Source: Elmis aenea
Taxonomy: Eukaryota; Arthropoda; Insecta; Coleoptera; Elmidae
Length of the DNA: 64,000 bases
Assembly: GCA_947652605.1 (NCBI GenBank)
Contig: OX393581.1
Span: 33,350,788 to 33,414,787, forward strand
Direction: 5' to 3'
The position numbers and the translations under genes were made by a program. How positions within the stretch are numbered: position 1 is the first letter of the stretch; each line of letters begins with the position of its first letter. A model generated the notes under the pieces. It had not been told where the DNA came from. It saw only the letters and a list, made by a program, of their open reading frames with translations, and searched no databases. Shown piece by piece: positions 34,787-47,255 of this stretch.

Positions 34787-35470
34787 CTAACGTAACACAG
34801 CAGCTCTGCGGTTGCGTTCAAAATCAGAAAAATTTGGTGTTATAATTTGTTCAATCCCCGACTCGGTCGTTGAAAGCCGTTGTCACGACCCTCGCAATAC
34901 ATAAAATTCTGTTATGAATTACGTGAGGCCACCATCGCGTTTCGTGGTTTTGCAATGAAGTTATTAACGTGAAACTTCCGTAGACGGGGTGAAAACAAGT
35001 TATAACAAATGAATGCGTATAAACCCTCAAAATGTACGATGGTGGCTTATGTATACGAATTGGCCGCGGCCGTGTAAATGTGTTATATGTCATATAATCT
35101 GATTTCTGACCGGCATACGTTAGTGAGATTCTGGATAGGCGTCTAGATCTCTCACAATAAATTCATGGTCAGATCGTGTTTTGTTTTAAGTACAAATGTA
35201 TGTACATATTTAGTGTTACACGGAATAGGACGTTTTGCCGACGGCCCGATTTAAAAATGAATAGAATTTTAAATGGTATGGTTAGGCAAATTGTCCATTA
35301 AATCAGGGAACGAGTTACATAAAATTTGCAACGATTAATCGAACCATAAACAGTAGGAGTGGGCGATGGATTCAATGTTTGACGACTAAAAGCGCAAGAA
35401 AACGTCTACTAAAAGATTATAGAGTTTTTAAGATTTAATTATGATATAAAATATGTCGAATTGACATATA
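34787..35470. other. AT-rich sequence with no assigned gene
   Basis: Slightly GC-richer near 34850-35060; the minus-strand frame there has no recognisable motif. Confidence 0.45.
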
Positions 35471-35644
35471 CAGGGTTAGGACAAAGTCTTGAAACAATAT
35501 ATTATGTTAATTATTTTTATTTAAAATTTGACTTTAATATAATGGTCAAAAATAAATAATTGACGAACATATTTTTTTTTTTTTTTGCATTTTTAGTCTA
35601 GCAGGAAATGATCTAAACTTTAATTTGTTAAATGAAACACCCTG
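35471..35644. repeat. CAGGGTT...ACACCCTG module bounded by TA
   Basis: TA|CAGGGTTAGGAC on the left, AATGAAACACCCTG|TA on the right, 174 bp. Text following the right end (TTTTTACATATTCGGATGCAAA) parallels that after 4441, which supports a shared family. Only the tips pair. Confidence 0.5.
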
Positions 35645-36984
35645 TATATTTTTACATATTCGGATGCAAAATAAAAAACTATATTTAAAAACATCATCAA
35701 GGTTTTAATTTTTTTAAATTTAATAAAATAACTAAAAAAATACATATAACTACTGTCAGTTTGTTGTCAAATTTTATTGTTGTTTATCAATTAAAATATT
35801 GATAATGGCTGTAAAAATTACACAATCATAAAATAATTTAATTCTCTCTGTATAATTCAATATGCTTATGTAATAAATATGTGATTAATCAATATTTAAA
35901 TTGGATATTGTTACCTATTGTTAATTTTCGACAATTATTTTCGTTAATGTTTTTTATATTTTGCACATCTCCAAAAATGATTGTTTTTCAAGATATTTGG
36001 ATATACGAAGATAACTTTGAAATTAATTCATTTTAAAATTAATTTTGTAAGATAATTCCTATTCGGCTCATAGAAACACTTCGAAGCAAGCCTTTAAGAA
36101 TTCAGTGCTAAACCAGAAGAAAATAAATTACAAACGTTGGCAAAAAACTTTGCATATTTAAGTGAACAACAGAAATTTTAGATTCTATCTATACAGTTAT
36201 GCACAGGTACCTCAGTTCCAAATGAACAGATTTTTTTTGTAGCCTATGATTTCATGACAAAAAAAAACAGGAGTAGACTATCCGACAACATGCTAGACGC
36301 ATTGTGTTTTTAAAACTAATATAAATGGAAAAAAAGTTTTTTGAGTGTTTTGTAATATTTTATTAATTTTTTTATAAATATAATTGAATATTACTTTACA
36401 ATTTGCATGTTTACAATTGCATTTTAAAAGATTTATTTGATGTTTAAGCACATCTAAGTATTTATTTATATTTTTTCTGGTTGATAGGATTACTTAAAAA
36501 AAAATACGTTTTTCTTAAAACTTAATTCAATGTGCTCAGCCTTCTAGATATATCTTCTCAATTTTAATTTTGATGGTTCATGTTTTTTTGCTTTTGTAGT
36601 TTCATTTTGCGCTTGTTTCTGTCACGTAATACGACTGTAAACTACTGTTTTTGAAACTATCTTCTGGCGTTTTATTTTGCTGATTGTTTTTATTTTCTTC
36701 CATTTTCAACATCACTTACCAAAACTTTGAGTAATTCGGGTCTGATGCATTGATTGCTTTCTTAGTTCATTTTTCTTTTGATCAATTTATCTTTATGTCG
36801 AACATGTTCTCACGATATACTTAAGCGGTAACTGAACAGGACAAGTGTTATCATTTAAACCGTTAGTATAATATTGTTTTTAATTTATAGTATATAATCT
36901 TGAAAATGGTTAGATTGGAAGTTATGTGCAACAAACAAAATTAAGAACGAATAATTGTAAAAAGATTAGTGGAAAGCCAGTTAT
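35645..36984. other. AT-rich sequence, no gene seen
   Basis: No coding or repeat signal beyond the module tail. Confidence 0.5.
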
Positions 36985-37142
36985 AATAGTATATTACGTG
37001 ACAAGAGTTGTAAGAAGTATATAACGCACGAGGGGAAACGTTGTGCACGGAGCCGCGTAGCGGCGAGTGCGCATTTCCACGAGTGCGTAATTGCTTTACA
37101 ACTCGTGTTATGTAGCTTACTTTTTCTACGATCACATAATAC
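36985..37142. repeat. Palindromic MITE-like repeat
   Basis: GTATATTACGTGACAAGAGT and AACGCACGAGG-GGAAACG pair imperfectly with CGAGTTGTAAAG, TTACGCACTCGTGGAAATGC and ATTATGTGATCG read in reverse complement. The tip contains GGAGCCGCGTAGCGGCG. GC content is well above the surroundings. It is a foldback structure with uncertain ends. Confidence 0.6.
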
Positions 37143-37297
37143 CTACGATTTTAACGACTTTTTGGCCGTGTCTGTGATACACATGTAATTAGGTTGTCTT
37201 GTCAATTTTGACGTAAGCCTACGTTGACATTTCTAGACAAGTGTGAGTTTGCTTACCGTGCGTTATAACTAAGTTACTACGCATGCAGGCTGTACGG

Positions 37298-37718
37298 CAG
37301 TGGTCTCAGACTGGCGGCCCGCGGGCCGCATCCGGCCCCCAAAGCAATTTTACACCGCCCGCGAATACGGTTCAGTTACGTATTTTTTGTAAATATGATG
37401 CTTATAGATTTAGAGACATAAAGATGTATGACTGAGCTTATGTGCGCGACTGCTATTGAAGGAAAAAGAGACAGAATAAAATAGGTTGGGGCTTTGTTTT
37501 TGTCACTATATGCTTGTATGGTTGTATGCCAGGCAACGTAATTTGGGAGAATTTTCCACATATGTATCTTTTCTGTATGTGTCGAAGAAAAATGTTGTAA
37601 ATAAAGAAGGACAATAGCTTGTATATTCGCTCTCATTTTGTTAAAAAAAAAAAAACGGCCTGTCAGCTCGTTTAGATCGTGCATTTGGCCCGCATGCATT
37701 TTGAGTTTGAGACCACTG
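37298..37718. mobile_element. hAT MITE CAGTGGTCTCA...TGAGACCACTG (421 bp)
   Basis: Left end CAGTGGTCTCAGACTGGC; right end GAGTTTGAGACCACTG. CTGTACGG is duplicated perfectly at 37290-37297 and 37719-37726. The octamer has TA at its centre (nnnTAnnn), the pattern known for Buster-type hAT. Inner ends are rich in GGCCCGC. A 107-codon minus-strand frame inside it shows no protein motif and is treated as incidental. Non-autonomous. Confidence 0.88.
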
Positions 37719-37726
37719 CTGTACGG

Positions 37727-40702
37727 TAAAAGTCATTTACATTAGTACTCGTAAAAAAAAAATGTAACGTTAATAACAAGGATGAATAGGTAGCTAAAAA
37801 AATAATTTTTGGGCCACTTAAGAAACTTTAAGAAAATAAAATGGGCTTAAATAAAATCAGTAAAATCGCCTTTGTAGGGCACTTACTATGAATGTTTATT
37901 GGGTTTTCTAAATTATATAAATTATACAGTTTATTTTATTGTTTTTAAATTTATAATTTATTTATTTTTGTTATCTATAAAATTAATAATTTTTATTTGT
38001 TCTAGGTATGGTGTAAAATGTATAGTAACATTTAAAACAAATAAACAAAGCACGTAAGTTTTTTTTAAAGGTCTCATAATTGTTGTTTTGTATCTATTTT
38101 TACCTATTTTAGAAATAAATAATCAAATAATATTCTCAAACAAATGATCGTGTTTATTCTCTTGTTGATATTGTTTGAATTATTTAATAAATGTAATATA
38201 AGTGGACATGTTTCTTAAAAAAATATGTACAATCATCTTATTTATGAAAAACATTTTTTAGACACATTTTCGAGACCACCTTCTCTTCGTCACTAGACGA
38301 TTGATTTGCAAAAATACATATTAAAGTAAAACAATTAGATGTAAATAAACTAATGTGTTTCAAATGAAATCAATTTAAAATGGAATAGCTTCTCTTATTA
38401 TTATCTACTTTTTTAATTAATCTGTTACAAAAAATACTAGAAAACTGTATTAATTTTTTTTTTGCGATAATAAAGGTTCTTGTGCATTAACGTTGAAAAT
38501 AAGTTAACATCAGATCTGTTGACAAATAATAAATAATGAAGTTACGGTGAACTTAATCGTTGTCACTGATCTAATATGTGTGTTTTTTTTAAATTGATTA
38601 AAATTTTGATATATGGCGAAATACTCCGCGCACATTGTGAAAGTCGGGACATAACAATTCAATTTACATTAACTTTTATTCATGTGGAAAATGAAATAAA
38701 AATTGAGATTATTAATAGATAAACCAAAATAGAACATGTCTCAATTTCTTTACAAATTCTGAATTTGTGAATATCATATTAAGGTTGAAGTAAAAACAGT
38801 TTAAAGATAAGAATACTTAAATGCAAATAATGGGTTGGTCACACATACCTTCGGTACGCAACATATTTGTGGTTTGTGGTTGAGGAACTGTGCGATTCTA
38901 AAATAAATTAATCTTAGCGTGGTCTAGCCGGTTTTTTTTGTTGCAACTAAAAAAAATTAATGAAATATAGCTAATAAATTTGATATTATAATACACACAC
39001 ATACATGTAACATTGCTTAGGGCATCTTTATTATATAATTTAACTAAACGGTTATTTGCTGTTTTATCTGAAGCATCAAAGTGCATGATTAATTATAAAC
39101 AGTTGAGAAATGTTGTATAGAGTATTTGTTCGGTTAGGAAATGAGAAAGTTGTGTTTTAATTTTGGTACGATAAAAAATTAACATCATAATTGAAGTTTA
39201 TACAAAAGTTTCGTGTCATTATAGATGGTGCTGACGTGACTTACATAAGCCAAAGAATATTATTTGTTCATGGAGTAACAGTTGTTGCAAATGTTGAGTG
39301 TAAAGGATTTTTCTTTATTTTATGATGTAAACAAACAAAATCTTAGACATGTGATATTTGCTTAAAACATATCCGATTCTGCCGTAAATGTTTTATTTAA
39401 AACATTTGTATATTTTTGCTTTTTGTTAAGAGAAATACATTCTTAAAACAACCACGGGAACAAGGGGCAGAATGGGGTATTTAACGTTTTAGAGCCCCTA
39501 TTTTATATTAAATAAAGCAATATTTTCGTCTTTGTGATATCAATTTCTTTATAATCAATGAAAAAACTGAGAACATTTTTGGATAACAATTTAGTATCTA
39601 ATAATAATTTAGAAATACACAATACATGAAATTGGCCCTGTTTTTCCTGATACGTAGTGCAATATGGAGTTCTTTTCTTTTTTAGTAAGATGTATAATAA
39701 CAATAATAAAAAAAAAGTGTAACGTTTTCTATAATGGAAAATCATTTTTTACAATCAACACAAATGTCTACAGCATCGTTTTCATCACTTTCCACTTCCA
39801 CAAAATCAAAAGGATCATTACAATATTTAAATTAAGAACCTTTTTGACAACGCTGAATATGATTTTTAAAAGTGTTGTGTTCAATTATTAATCATGTTTG
39901 TGATTTAGATTACAACCGAAATATTGACTTTATTTCAACAGTTTGGTATATCAAAAGCGTGCAAACGTCATGGGATTTTATTTTGTGATAGAAAACCTCC
40001 TTTGTAATATCCCGAAGCTTGTGAAAATCTAGTTTTTATAATTTTTAAAATAAAACAAAATGCAAGATCAATTTTAATTTACTCCTTATGGGTAATTCTG
40101 AATTTCTTGGGACTGGTGGCACAGGTTTCAAATCCTGTTATAAGCCTTATGTGGTACTGAGAAATATCCTATTAAACTAATGTTTTTAATGGTACTGTTG
40201 TTTTTAACTAGATCTCAATTACTTCCTTAGTTCGTGTATCAGAACAGCAAAGTTTACATTGACTATTACACCTTAAAAATTGTGGTCAATATTTAAATTT
40301 TGCTTTACAGGATCGACTATTCTGTAACTATTCTAAGCCATTTTAATTAATACTAAAAATTTACTGCATTTACTACAGACGTTTTTGGACAATCTATTGC
40401 ATACTTTAAGAGATGTAAAACTGGGCAGACCTAAAATAAAACAGTTTCTGTCGATTCAAAATTAAAAAAACACAACTTATTGACAGATGTTTCAAAATTT
40501 GCGTCTTACTTATAGTTATGCCACCAGAAAGTGAGTGATGTTTAGGCCTTAGGTTGCAATTCACGTAGAAATTTAAGCATCGCAAGTGTAAACATCAAGT
40601 TAGCGATGCATAGCTACCACAGGCCACGTTAGTTGTGTTGAGAATAGCGTACGCGTGTAAAAATCGAGCGATAGTTCTTGCTTTTGTTCGTGTACTCTGT
40701 AC
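37727..40702. other. AT-rich sequence; probable intergenic or intronic DNA
   Basis: About 3 kb without convincing coding, RNA or repeat signal. From about 40570 base composition rises and contains a small pair GCATCGCAA / TTAGCGATGC before the P-like element. Confidence 0.45.
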
Positions 40703-40847
40703 CATGATACAATAATTCCTAGGTAAGATATTGCGCAGCTACCCGGGCACCGCTGACGTCACTCCGAGAGTTAAACGCACGTTTTAGTTAAGCGTGGTAG
40801 TTGTTTATAGTATTCTGAGGTGTTTATACACATTTTCGAGTGAAAAA

Positions 40848-41120
40848 ATGCGTTGTGCCATATTTAATTGCAATTCTGACAACCAGTCAAAACATTTGTC
40901 GGGCAATATTCGGTTTTTTTCATTCCCGAAAGACCCGGTGATTAGAAAGTTGTGGTTGGTGTCGTGCTGTCGATCAGACAAAATTAACATTGAAAACTCC
41001 AGAATATGTTCGAGACACTTTTCCGAAGAGGATTATATTAAACCTTGTATTAATGAAAAGAGGGGGAAAAAAGGTTTTTATGAGATCATAGCCAACTATG
41101 GTTTCCATTTAAAAAAATGA
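40848..41120 (+). CDS. THAP-domain protein fragment of the P-like element
   Basis: Ninety codons from ATG 40848 to a stop at 41120. The frame is open upstream, but MRCAIFNC is the natural THAP start. The zinc-coordinating C2CH pattern is visible: Cys3 and Cys8, then later Cys and His in ICSRHF. Between them lie FFSFPKD, the invariant Trp in RKLWL, and NSRICSRHFSEEDY. THAP domains bind DNA, and in P transposase this domain binds the element ends in the nucleus. The usual C-terminal AVPTIF box is not recognisable: the frame continues RGKKGFYEIIANYGF and stops. It could be a first exon, with AAAG|GTTTTT near 41073 as a weak donor, or a truncated stand-alone domain. No coiled coil, GTP-binding or RNase-H-like part follows. 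The domain itself has no frameshift. Confidence 0.75.
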   Translation: MRCAIFNCNSDNQSKHLSGNIRFFSFPKDPVIRKLWLVSCCRSDKINIENSRICSRHFSEEDYIKPCINEKRGKKGFYEIIANYGFHLKK

Positions 41121-41279
41121 AAGTTTGTAATTTATCTAAGAATTTAAACAATATTGAACTCATTTTATAGTGCGTAAAAAATTCTACAACTTTTTCTCCA
41201 AAAATATTTTTGTAGCATAAAGTAAAACCGAGTTATTAATGATTTAAAAAAATGCTCATTTTGATTTTTGTTTATTATC

Positions 41280-41436
41280 TAGCGTGCCATGGAAATGTTT
41301 AAAAACATTAAAGCATCATTGAATAGGTCTCTGAAAATGGGACAATAAATTTGTCTAATTTAAACTTCTTTTTGGCTCCTACCGTTTACGAGATACCAAT
41401 AGTGGCCCTTCGATGTGGACCACCCTGTATATGTGT
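41280..41436. repeat. CAGGGTG-family fragment inside the P-like element
   Basis: AGCGTGCCATGGAAATG at 41281 matches, in complement, CCATGGCACGCT inside the MITE at 48228. The segment ends with CCGTTTACGAGATACC and CCACCCTG|TA at 41430-41436. Only one terminus was found. Confidence 0.5.
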
Positions 41437-42036
41437 ATTATTATTATAGTGACATGTTCTATGCCTTTTTGTATATTTAGAGCAAATAAAGACTATTATT
41501 TATTTTAAAAACTTTTACATGTAGCAATTTCAAAAAAGAGGATCTATTTAAAAATTAAATTTGATGTGTAATTGGGTACTGCCACAGTGGTGGAGTTAAA
41601 TGTGAAGCTCATTTACTTTTAAGCCGCTATTTCGGAACAATTTATTGATAAAAACTTTGTTGCTACTTAGATAAATAAATAGAAACCAGCAAATATGTAA
41701 ACAACATGGAAATTACGCATAAAACCCTGGCCTAGTGTAGTTCAGAAAGCTTACAACCTACACATTGCATTTTCGTTGGATATTTAAAATTTCAAGTGTT
41801 AAATACAAATTTTAACGTTAAAATGTTATTAGTATATTATTAGGTAACATTTACAATGTAAATTTGACTTATTTTTACTCCTGTTGGTTAAAAAAACAGA
41901 CTTAAATTGTACAATACAAAGGTAATTCTGCACTTATACATGCGTTTTACTCTCTGCGCGACGTCACTGCGCGAACTGGTCTCGTTTACGTTCGTCAAGT
42001 ATCATACCTTGTAGTTATTGTATCATGACTCTGTAC

Positions 42037-43507
42037 TGTTTAACCGTCCATAAAGTGGTTCATAAATGTACCCTCGATAACTGCTGGAACAGCCGACCAA
42101 CCGTCCGGTGAACTATTAGAGACGGAACTTTTTATCGATACTGCGCATACGCCTGATCATTAATCGGATCGTACAAAGCCTTGCTGAACTAACTTATAGT
42201 TTTGTTCTGAATTATGTGCATAGCTTTTAATGTTAGTATTAGTTTACATGATTTATGTACAATTTAAATTATCATAAAAGAGTTTGTAAAACACGATATC
42301 TTTCTGTGCGAAAAAATCAGTAAAAATGTATTGTGTCATACAATCCTTATTTTAAAAATTGCATACTAGATTGAAATTAATTTGGTGGGAAAAGTAAGTT
42401 AAGGAAATCTGTGATAACGTTTCTTTATTGTATTTCATACATCATTGATTTCATTGTGCTCCATATTGGGAGTTAAAACTTGAAAGATACCGTTTAATTA
42501 TCGAATTGCAATTAAATGCTTGCCAATTCATTTAGAAAATGTCAAGTCCTCTTTCATAGGCGGAAATTGGCTTACGATTTAATGGTAGTGGCTTTCAGAC
42601 CAACGGTACATATTAATTAATCTCATCAATCATAAGATAAATAGTAATGCACAGTGCATACTTCTAATGAGTAATATTGAATATGTATGCTGAAAGTGAT
42701 AGGTATTTATAACCGTATGATATACAACGATCATTACTAACGCACGAATTTATTTGCTGTTTAATCCAATACTTGTTTGCATCGAGATTAAATCTAATCT
42801 AAAGAGATGCACTACTTTACCGGCGCAACGAATCTGGGTTTAAATAGATAGTTCGTATTAGAATGTTCTATTTTAAGAGGATAAGGCGATCAGAAAGATA
42901 ATTGTTTTGCTAGTTTTTTTTTTTGTATGTTCGCATTAGATTAAGACTTATCGGCCACAGATATTTTGTTTTGCGAGCTATTTGACAGCAGTAAATTTAA
43001 GCTGTTATGAAAATTTGCATATTACTGTTTTACAATGTAGATCATGGATACACAGTCAACCGATTAACACTTAAATAAAATTTAACAAGATGAAGTGTAG
43101 AAAATTTTACAACAAAATTTTCAAATACATAATACACTCACTTTAACAATTATTTCTGTGGAAATTGCGCAGTTTATGAGAATTAACACAATAACATTTA
43201 CTCTACGAAGTCCTAAAGCATTTAGCAGTTAAAATTTATTGTTATATTTATCTCCTAATTGTCCATATAAACTCTTAATAGGCATAAATTTGTTAAAAAA
43301 AAACCATCAATTAGAAATTATCTTATCGTCGAAGCTTGTACAGCCACAAAAAATGATTTTAATGTTTATTTTTCATTCAAAATTAAAATTTTTAACTTAA
43401 TTTATTAATGCTTGAAAATTCAAATTCATGATATTTTGATTTTAAATATTACGCTCGTATAAATGTATTCATAATTTTAAGCTTGAACGTTCATAAGGGA
43501 ATTTTTT
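42037..43507. other. AT-rich sequence, no gene seen
   Basis: A somewhat GC-richer patch at 42040-42170 has no recognised motif. The rest is A/T-rich. Confidence 0.45.
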
Positions 43508-44061
43508 TTTTAAATATTAGACGTTCAAACGTGTTTTAATGCAAAGTTAGATAATGTAGAATACTTTACCATCTTCCAAAATTACAGTTTTACGGTGGAA
43601 CCTTTTCTGATTTTTATTTTCTTTAATCAGATCGCCTCCACTCCCACGAAATTATTTTTAATAAGGGTGAAAAATCCCTGTTACAACTGAATTTAAAACT
43701 GCATGGAATTTAATGCCTAAAATAAATTAATTGTTTCATAATTTTATTAAATGGTTGGTACCTTATCATACATTTTATTAGGTACTTGGAATTTCTGTCG
43801 TTACAAGGGGGCGGGTTTTCAGAGAAGCAAGGTCAAGTAGCTCATTTTATCCCCTAACTTCGATACAAATTTCTTTTTTTAAATTAATTTTTATGAATTT
43901 AATAGCGCAAGTGCCGGTACTGGTATTATATCTACTGTTCCTTCTTTACCCCGAGATTTTCATTTTTACCCCATTTCGATAGACTAAAAGTGCCGCCCCA
44001 AAAAAAGTGCCGCCCGGGGCGGACCGACCTCCCCCCCCCCGTCCCCCTTGCTACGCTACTG
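43508..44061 (-). mobile_element. Truncated inverted copy of the 28394 hAT-like element
   Basis: The reverse complement of this segment follows 28394-28890 closely. Shared landmarks include AGGGTGAAAAATCCC / AGGAATTTTTCACCC, GCCTCCACTCCCACGAAATT / its complement and GTTCAAACGTGTTTTAATGC. The right end is CTTGCTACGCTACTG. The left end breaks off near 43508 in a run of T and lacks the GCTACGCCACTG terminus, so the copy is truncated. Confidence 0.8.
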
Positions 44062-46630
44062 CAGGGTGGCAAGATTTTTACCTGGTGCCATGGGTATTTT
44101 TGTCATTGTAAGACAAACAACATCAGTTAATCTAGCAAAATTTTTGTACAAAAAATACTGAATGTCGTTTGCATAATGTAATAATAGGTCAATGTGCATA
44201 TAGGTATGACATCTGAAAAGATAAACTTTTTAATAGAATATAAGATTGCCGTTTTAAAAAGTTTGACGTTTAGGCAACTACTTAATATATAAAATTGTTA
44301 GTGTTAGATTAAGAAGACGAATAAGTTGGTTTTTGACTATTGCGTTTTAGTTTTTAATTTATTTGCAGTTTAACAGTAATTTGGCAATAGTGGTCGATTT
44401 TTGGAAAGGAATTAATATTATATTTTGTAACAAGGTGGATTGGCTTCTATAATATTTTCAAAAACCTTACTAACCCAAATTAACTTATGAAAAATGGCTT
44501 TTTATAAAATTAAACTTGACTGATATCGCTAAGTATATATTTTTTTAAATTAAAGTTATTTGGTATATAAGGTATCTTAGAGTAGTTCATAATATATGGA
44601 CTGTTAAAATTTTTCCCTTTACTTGCAAAAAACTAGCGATAGGACGCGATTTGCAAAATTAAGAGCGAATTAAAAATTAAGAAAATATTAGTATAATTTT
44701 GAGTGACAAAAAATTGCATAATTAGCAGCACGTATTCTGTTTCGTAGATGGTACCGTTTTTTTAAGCAGCGAGCAAAATAAAAAGCATACGAATTTGCAT
44801 ATAATTCTAATAGTTCGTATGTACGTATAGTTAAGGTGTGGACGAGAGCACCAAAAATGCTAGAAAGCATTAACGAACAATACCCATTTAAACATTTCAC
44901 CTGTTTCTCTTAAGCTGGCCATTTTGATTACGAAATCAGAATTTATATTTTATTAAGAAAAGCTCTATAATAGTTGGTTACATGAAAAACCGTAATAAAT
45001 GCAATATTTTGTTTCAGGTATCTGTGTTAACGGTGTGGCCAGCGTAATTCACGCAGCCAAATATTATTTGTCTAAATAAACAAGTTGTATGCAATAATGA
45101 TCAATAACAATATAGTGTTTTCTTATTAAATAAAAAATCGATAGTGTTTCATATTTAATAAAATAATCGAGAATAAAATTCAAGGCCATCGTAGATGAGC
45201 CTAAAAATAGAGTTAGGCAATTAGTACGCGTGAACGTGAGAAGATGAAATCGTGAGCTCGATGCGTGAGCAAACACCACGCCAACTACGATTCTTACATG
45301 ATCATTACTGAATAAGCGCTAATATAGTCCCGGCTAAGTACGGTAATTCGTGTGTGGTTTACTTTGGAGCAACCTTGTTAGTGAACTATATTTATTTTGA
45401 TTATAAACTCATAAATCACCTTCAGTGACGTAGACTCTTATTTTCAAAGCAAGTGGCAGACGCAGCCTACGCCTGCATTACTGTTTTTTTATGAATTTAT
45501 GGCTGGAGCATGGTAATGGTAACCACACAATTCCATAATTGGAACCCACGATTCATTTCCTAAATATAGCAAGCTTAGATTTCTCTTTCGATGTAATTAC
45601 TGTTATCAGAATCAAAATTGGTAAAAAATGTTAACGAATTTTTGTATAAGCGCCTAGAATAAACCTTTGGGTCATGAACGAATTTGGACATTCACTTTCG
45701 ATTAAATTTTATGCATATACTAAACGGAATTCGTTGATCATTAAGCAGATAGCGCTAAAAGATTTTACTCTCGATGTCCAAATTTGATTTAAAAATAAGA
45801 AAACGTACGTAATTATGCTAGGATAGAATATATTTCTCTAATTCACATTTTTTTTTCCAACTTTTGCTCAAACATTAAGTAAGGCATTTTTATTTTTTTA
45901 TTTTAGAAGTATTTGTTTTATAAAATTAGAAATTTCTTTGTTGTCTTAAAATTTATACTACATTTCTTAATATTTCATAATTTTACCATCGCCAATTGAT
46001 AAAATTTTATCTGAATTTTTTTTAAATTGTTAGATACAATTTTTGCTTAATTGTTTTTACAATTCTATGCTGTAATTATGAAAGAACGACATAAAAAGGC
46101 GTAGCAGCAACGTAAAACAGTAACGCATCAAAGTTAATAAATCTGCTTGAATGTACACACTTTTTAAAATAATAAAGTTGAACATCATCAAAGTTTTAAG
46201 CCGCTAATTTGCCAAATAGATTGACTCCACAAAACAGATTGCAGAGAAAATTGATAAAATAGTATACCTACACTGCTTTAAAAAAAATCCTTTTTAAATT
46301 TAAATGAACATTGTGGTGTATCTTTTACTTAACGACGTATAAACTGCATAAAATGGTATATCTCATAAATAATTATTCTTATGAAAAAAAATTGTTTACT
46401 ATTTGACGATAAATAACATTATCAAGTGCTTTGGCACTAACATTTTAAAAAATCTAAAAAGTGGAGTTAATAAATTTGGCCTGTGGACGGCCCCAAGTAT
46501 AAAATGTTTACAATTACAACTGAAAAGATCTTTAATTATGTATAAAACATTTTTATTTTTTCTGTTGCAAAAATGTTTGTTTCGCGTTATAATATATGCC
46601 ACATAAAATTGAGTAAATCATACATCGAAA
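44062..46630. other. AT-rich sequence, no gene seen
   Basis: A possible hAT-like end CAGTGACGTAGAC at about 45424 has no sound partner. Otherwise featureless. Confidence 0.45.
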
Positions 46631-47255
46631 TTTGAGTTTAACATGGGGACCTTGTTTATTATAGTAGCTAAAGTATGGGTTTACATTTGGCAAAGTTGCA
46701 AAATTCGGTGCGCATTAATAATTCGAAGAGAAATTGGAAATATCTCAAACGGTATATGAGAAAATTAAAAAAAGAAAAACGGAAAATACGATTGCTGAAA
46801 ATCGTCTATAACTCCTTTAAAGTGTAAACTATTTAAATGTCTAAAAATATTGCCTGAGCACCTTTTTAAGCAAAATTGGATGGTAATCACTAATTTTTCC
46901 TAGGTCGATTCGTTTTTGTTTTATGACAACTGACTTTATTTTTTCTTATTGGCGCAAATTTTTCTTTTTACATAAACAAATAGAATTTTTTTCTAAATAC
47001 ATTAATGTATCTCATATGGTATTTTACTTCTACATTTATTTGCTGTCAAATTTGTGAAATTGCGTTTTGGGCAACAACCACAGTTAATCAAACAGCCCGG
47101 TCGTTGTAGTTTATGTTGTTACCATGACAACAAATCAACAAATTAAAAATTTTGAAAGCCTTTTACTTGCCATCGTAATAAATCCGTAAGTATAATCCAA
47201 TTTCTCTTCGAATTATTTATGAGCACCGAATTTGCCAAATTTAAACCTATACTGT
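46631..47255 (+). repeat. Dispersed repeat, copy A, with inverted right arm
   Basis: TTTGGCAAAGTTGCAAAATTCGG ... TTCGAAGAGAAATTGG near 46687-46739 is mirrored at 47196-47250 (CCAATTTCTCTTCGAATTAT ... CCGAATTTGCCAAAT). The body matches 53867-54412 in the same orientation, including CAACTGACTTTATTTTTTC and the AATCAACAAATTAAAAA stretch. Its site TTGGGCAA (47067-47074) is unoccupied where the other copy has a 59-bp insertion. Superfamily unknown. Confidence 0.7.

Larger units (their letters stand above)
40703..42027 (+). mobile_element. P-element-like transposon, internally deleted (1325 bp)
   Basis: Left terminus CATGATACAATAATTCC; the right terminus read in reverse is CATGATACAATAACTAC, giving 13 identical terminal bases, then imperfect similarity that includes GACGTCA and GTTAAACGCA / GTAAAACGCA about 50-90 bp inside. 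ACTCTGTAC flanks both ends (40694-40702 and 42028-42036): 9 bp, or an 8-bp duplication plus one base. P elements of Drosophila begin CATGATGAAATAA, make 8-bp duplications and have subterminal inverted repeats. A THAP-domain frame sits just inside the left end, as in P transposase. The catalytic part is absent, and the middle carries a fragment of another repeat family (about 41280-41436). Confidence 0.85.

Noticed and set aside
37376..37699. 107-codon minus-strand frame
   Set aside because: Lies inside the hAT MITE at 37298-37718 and shows no domain; treated as incidental.
40120..40145. GGTTTCAAATCCTG resembling a pol III B-box
   Set aside because: No T-stem of good pairing, no A-box or acceptor stem nearby.
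45424..45483. CAGTGACGTAGAC ... CCTACGCCTGCATTACTG as a tiny hAT element
   Set aside because: The ends pair poorly and no target duplication is visible.
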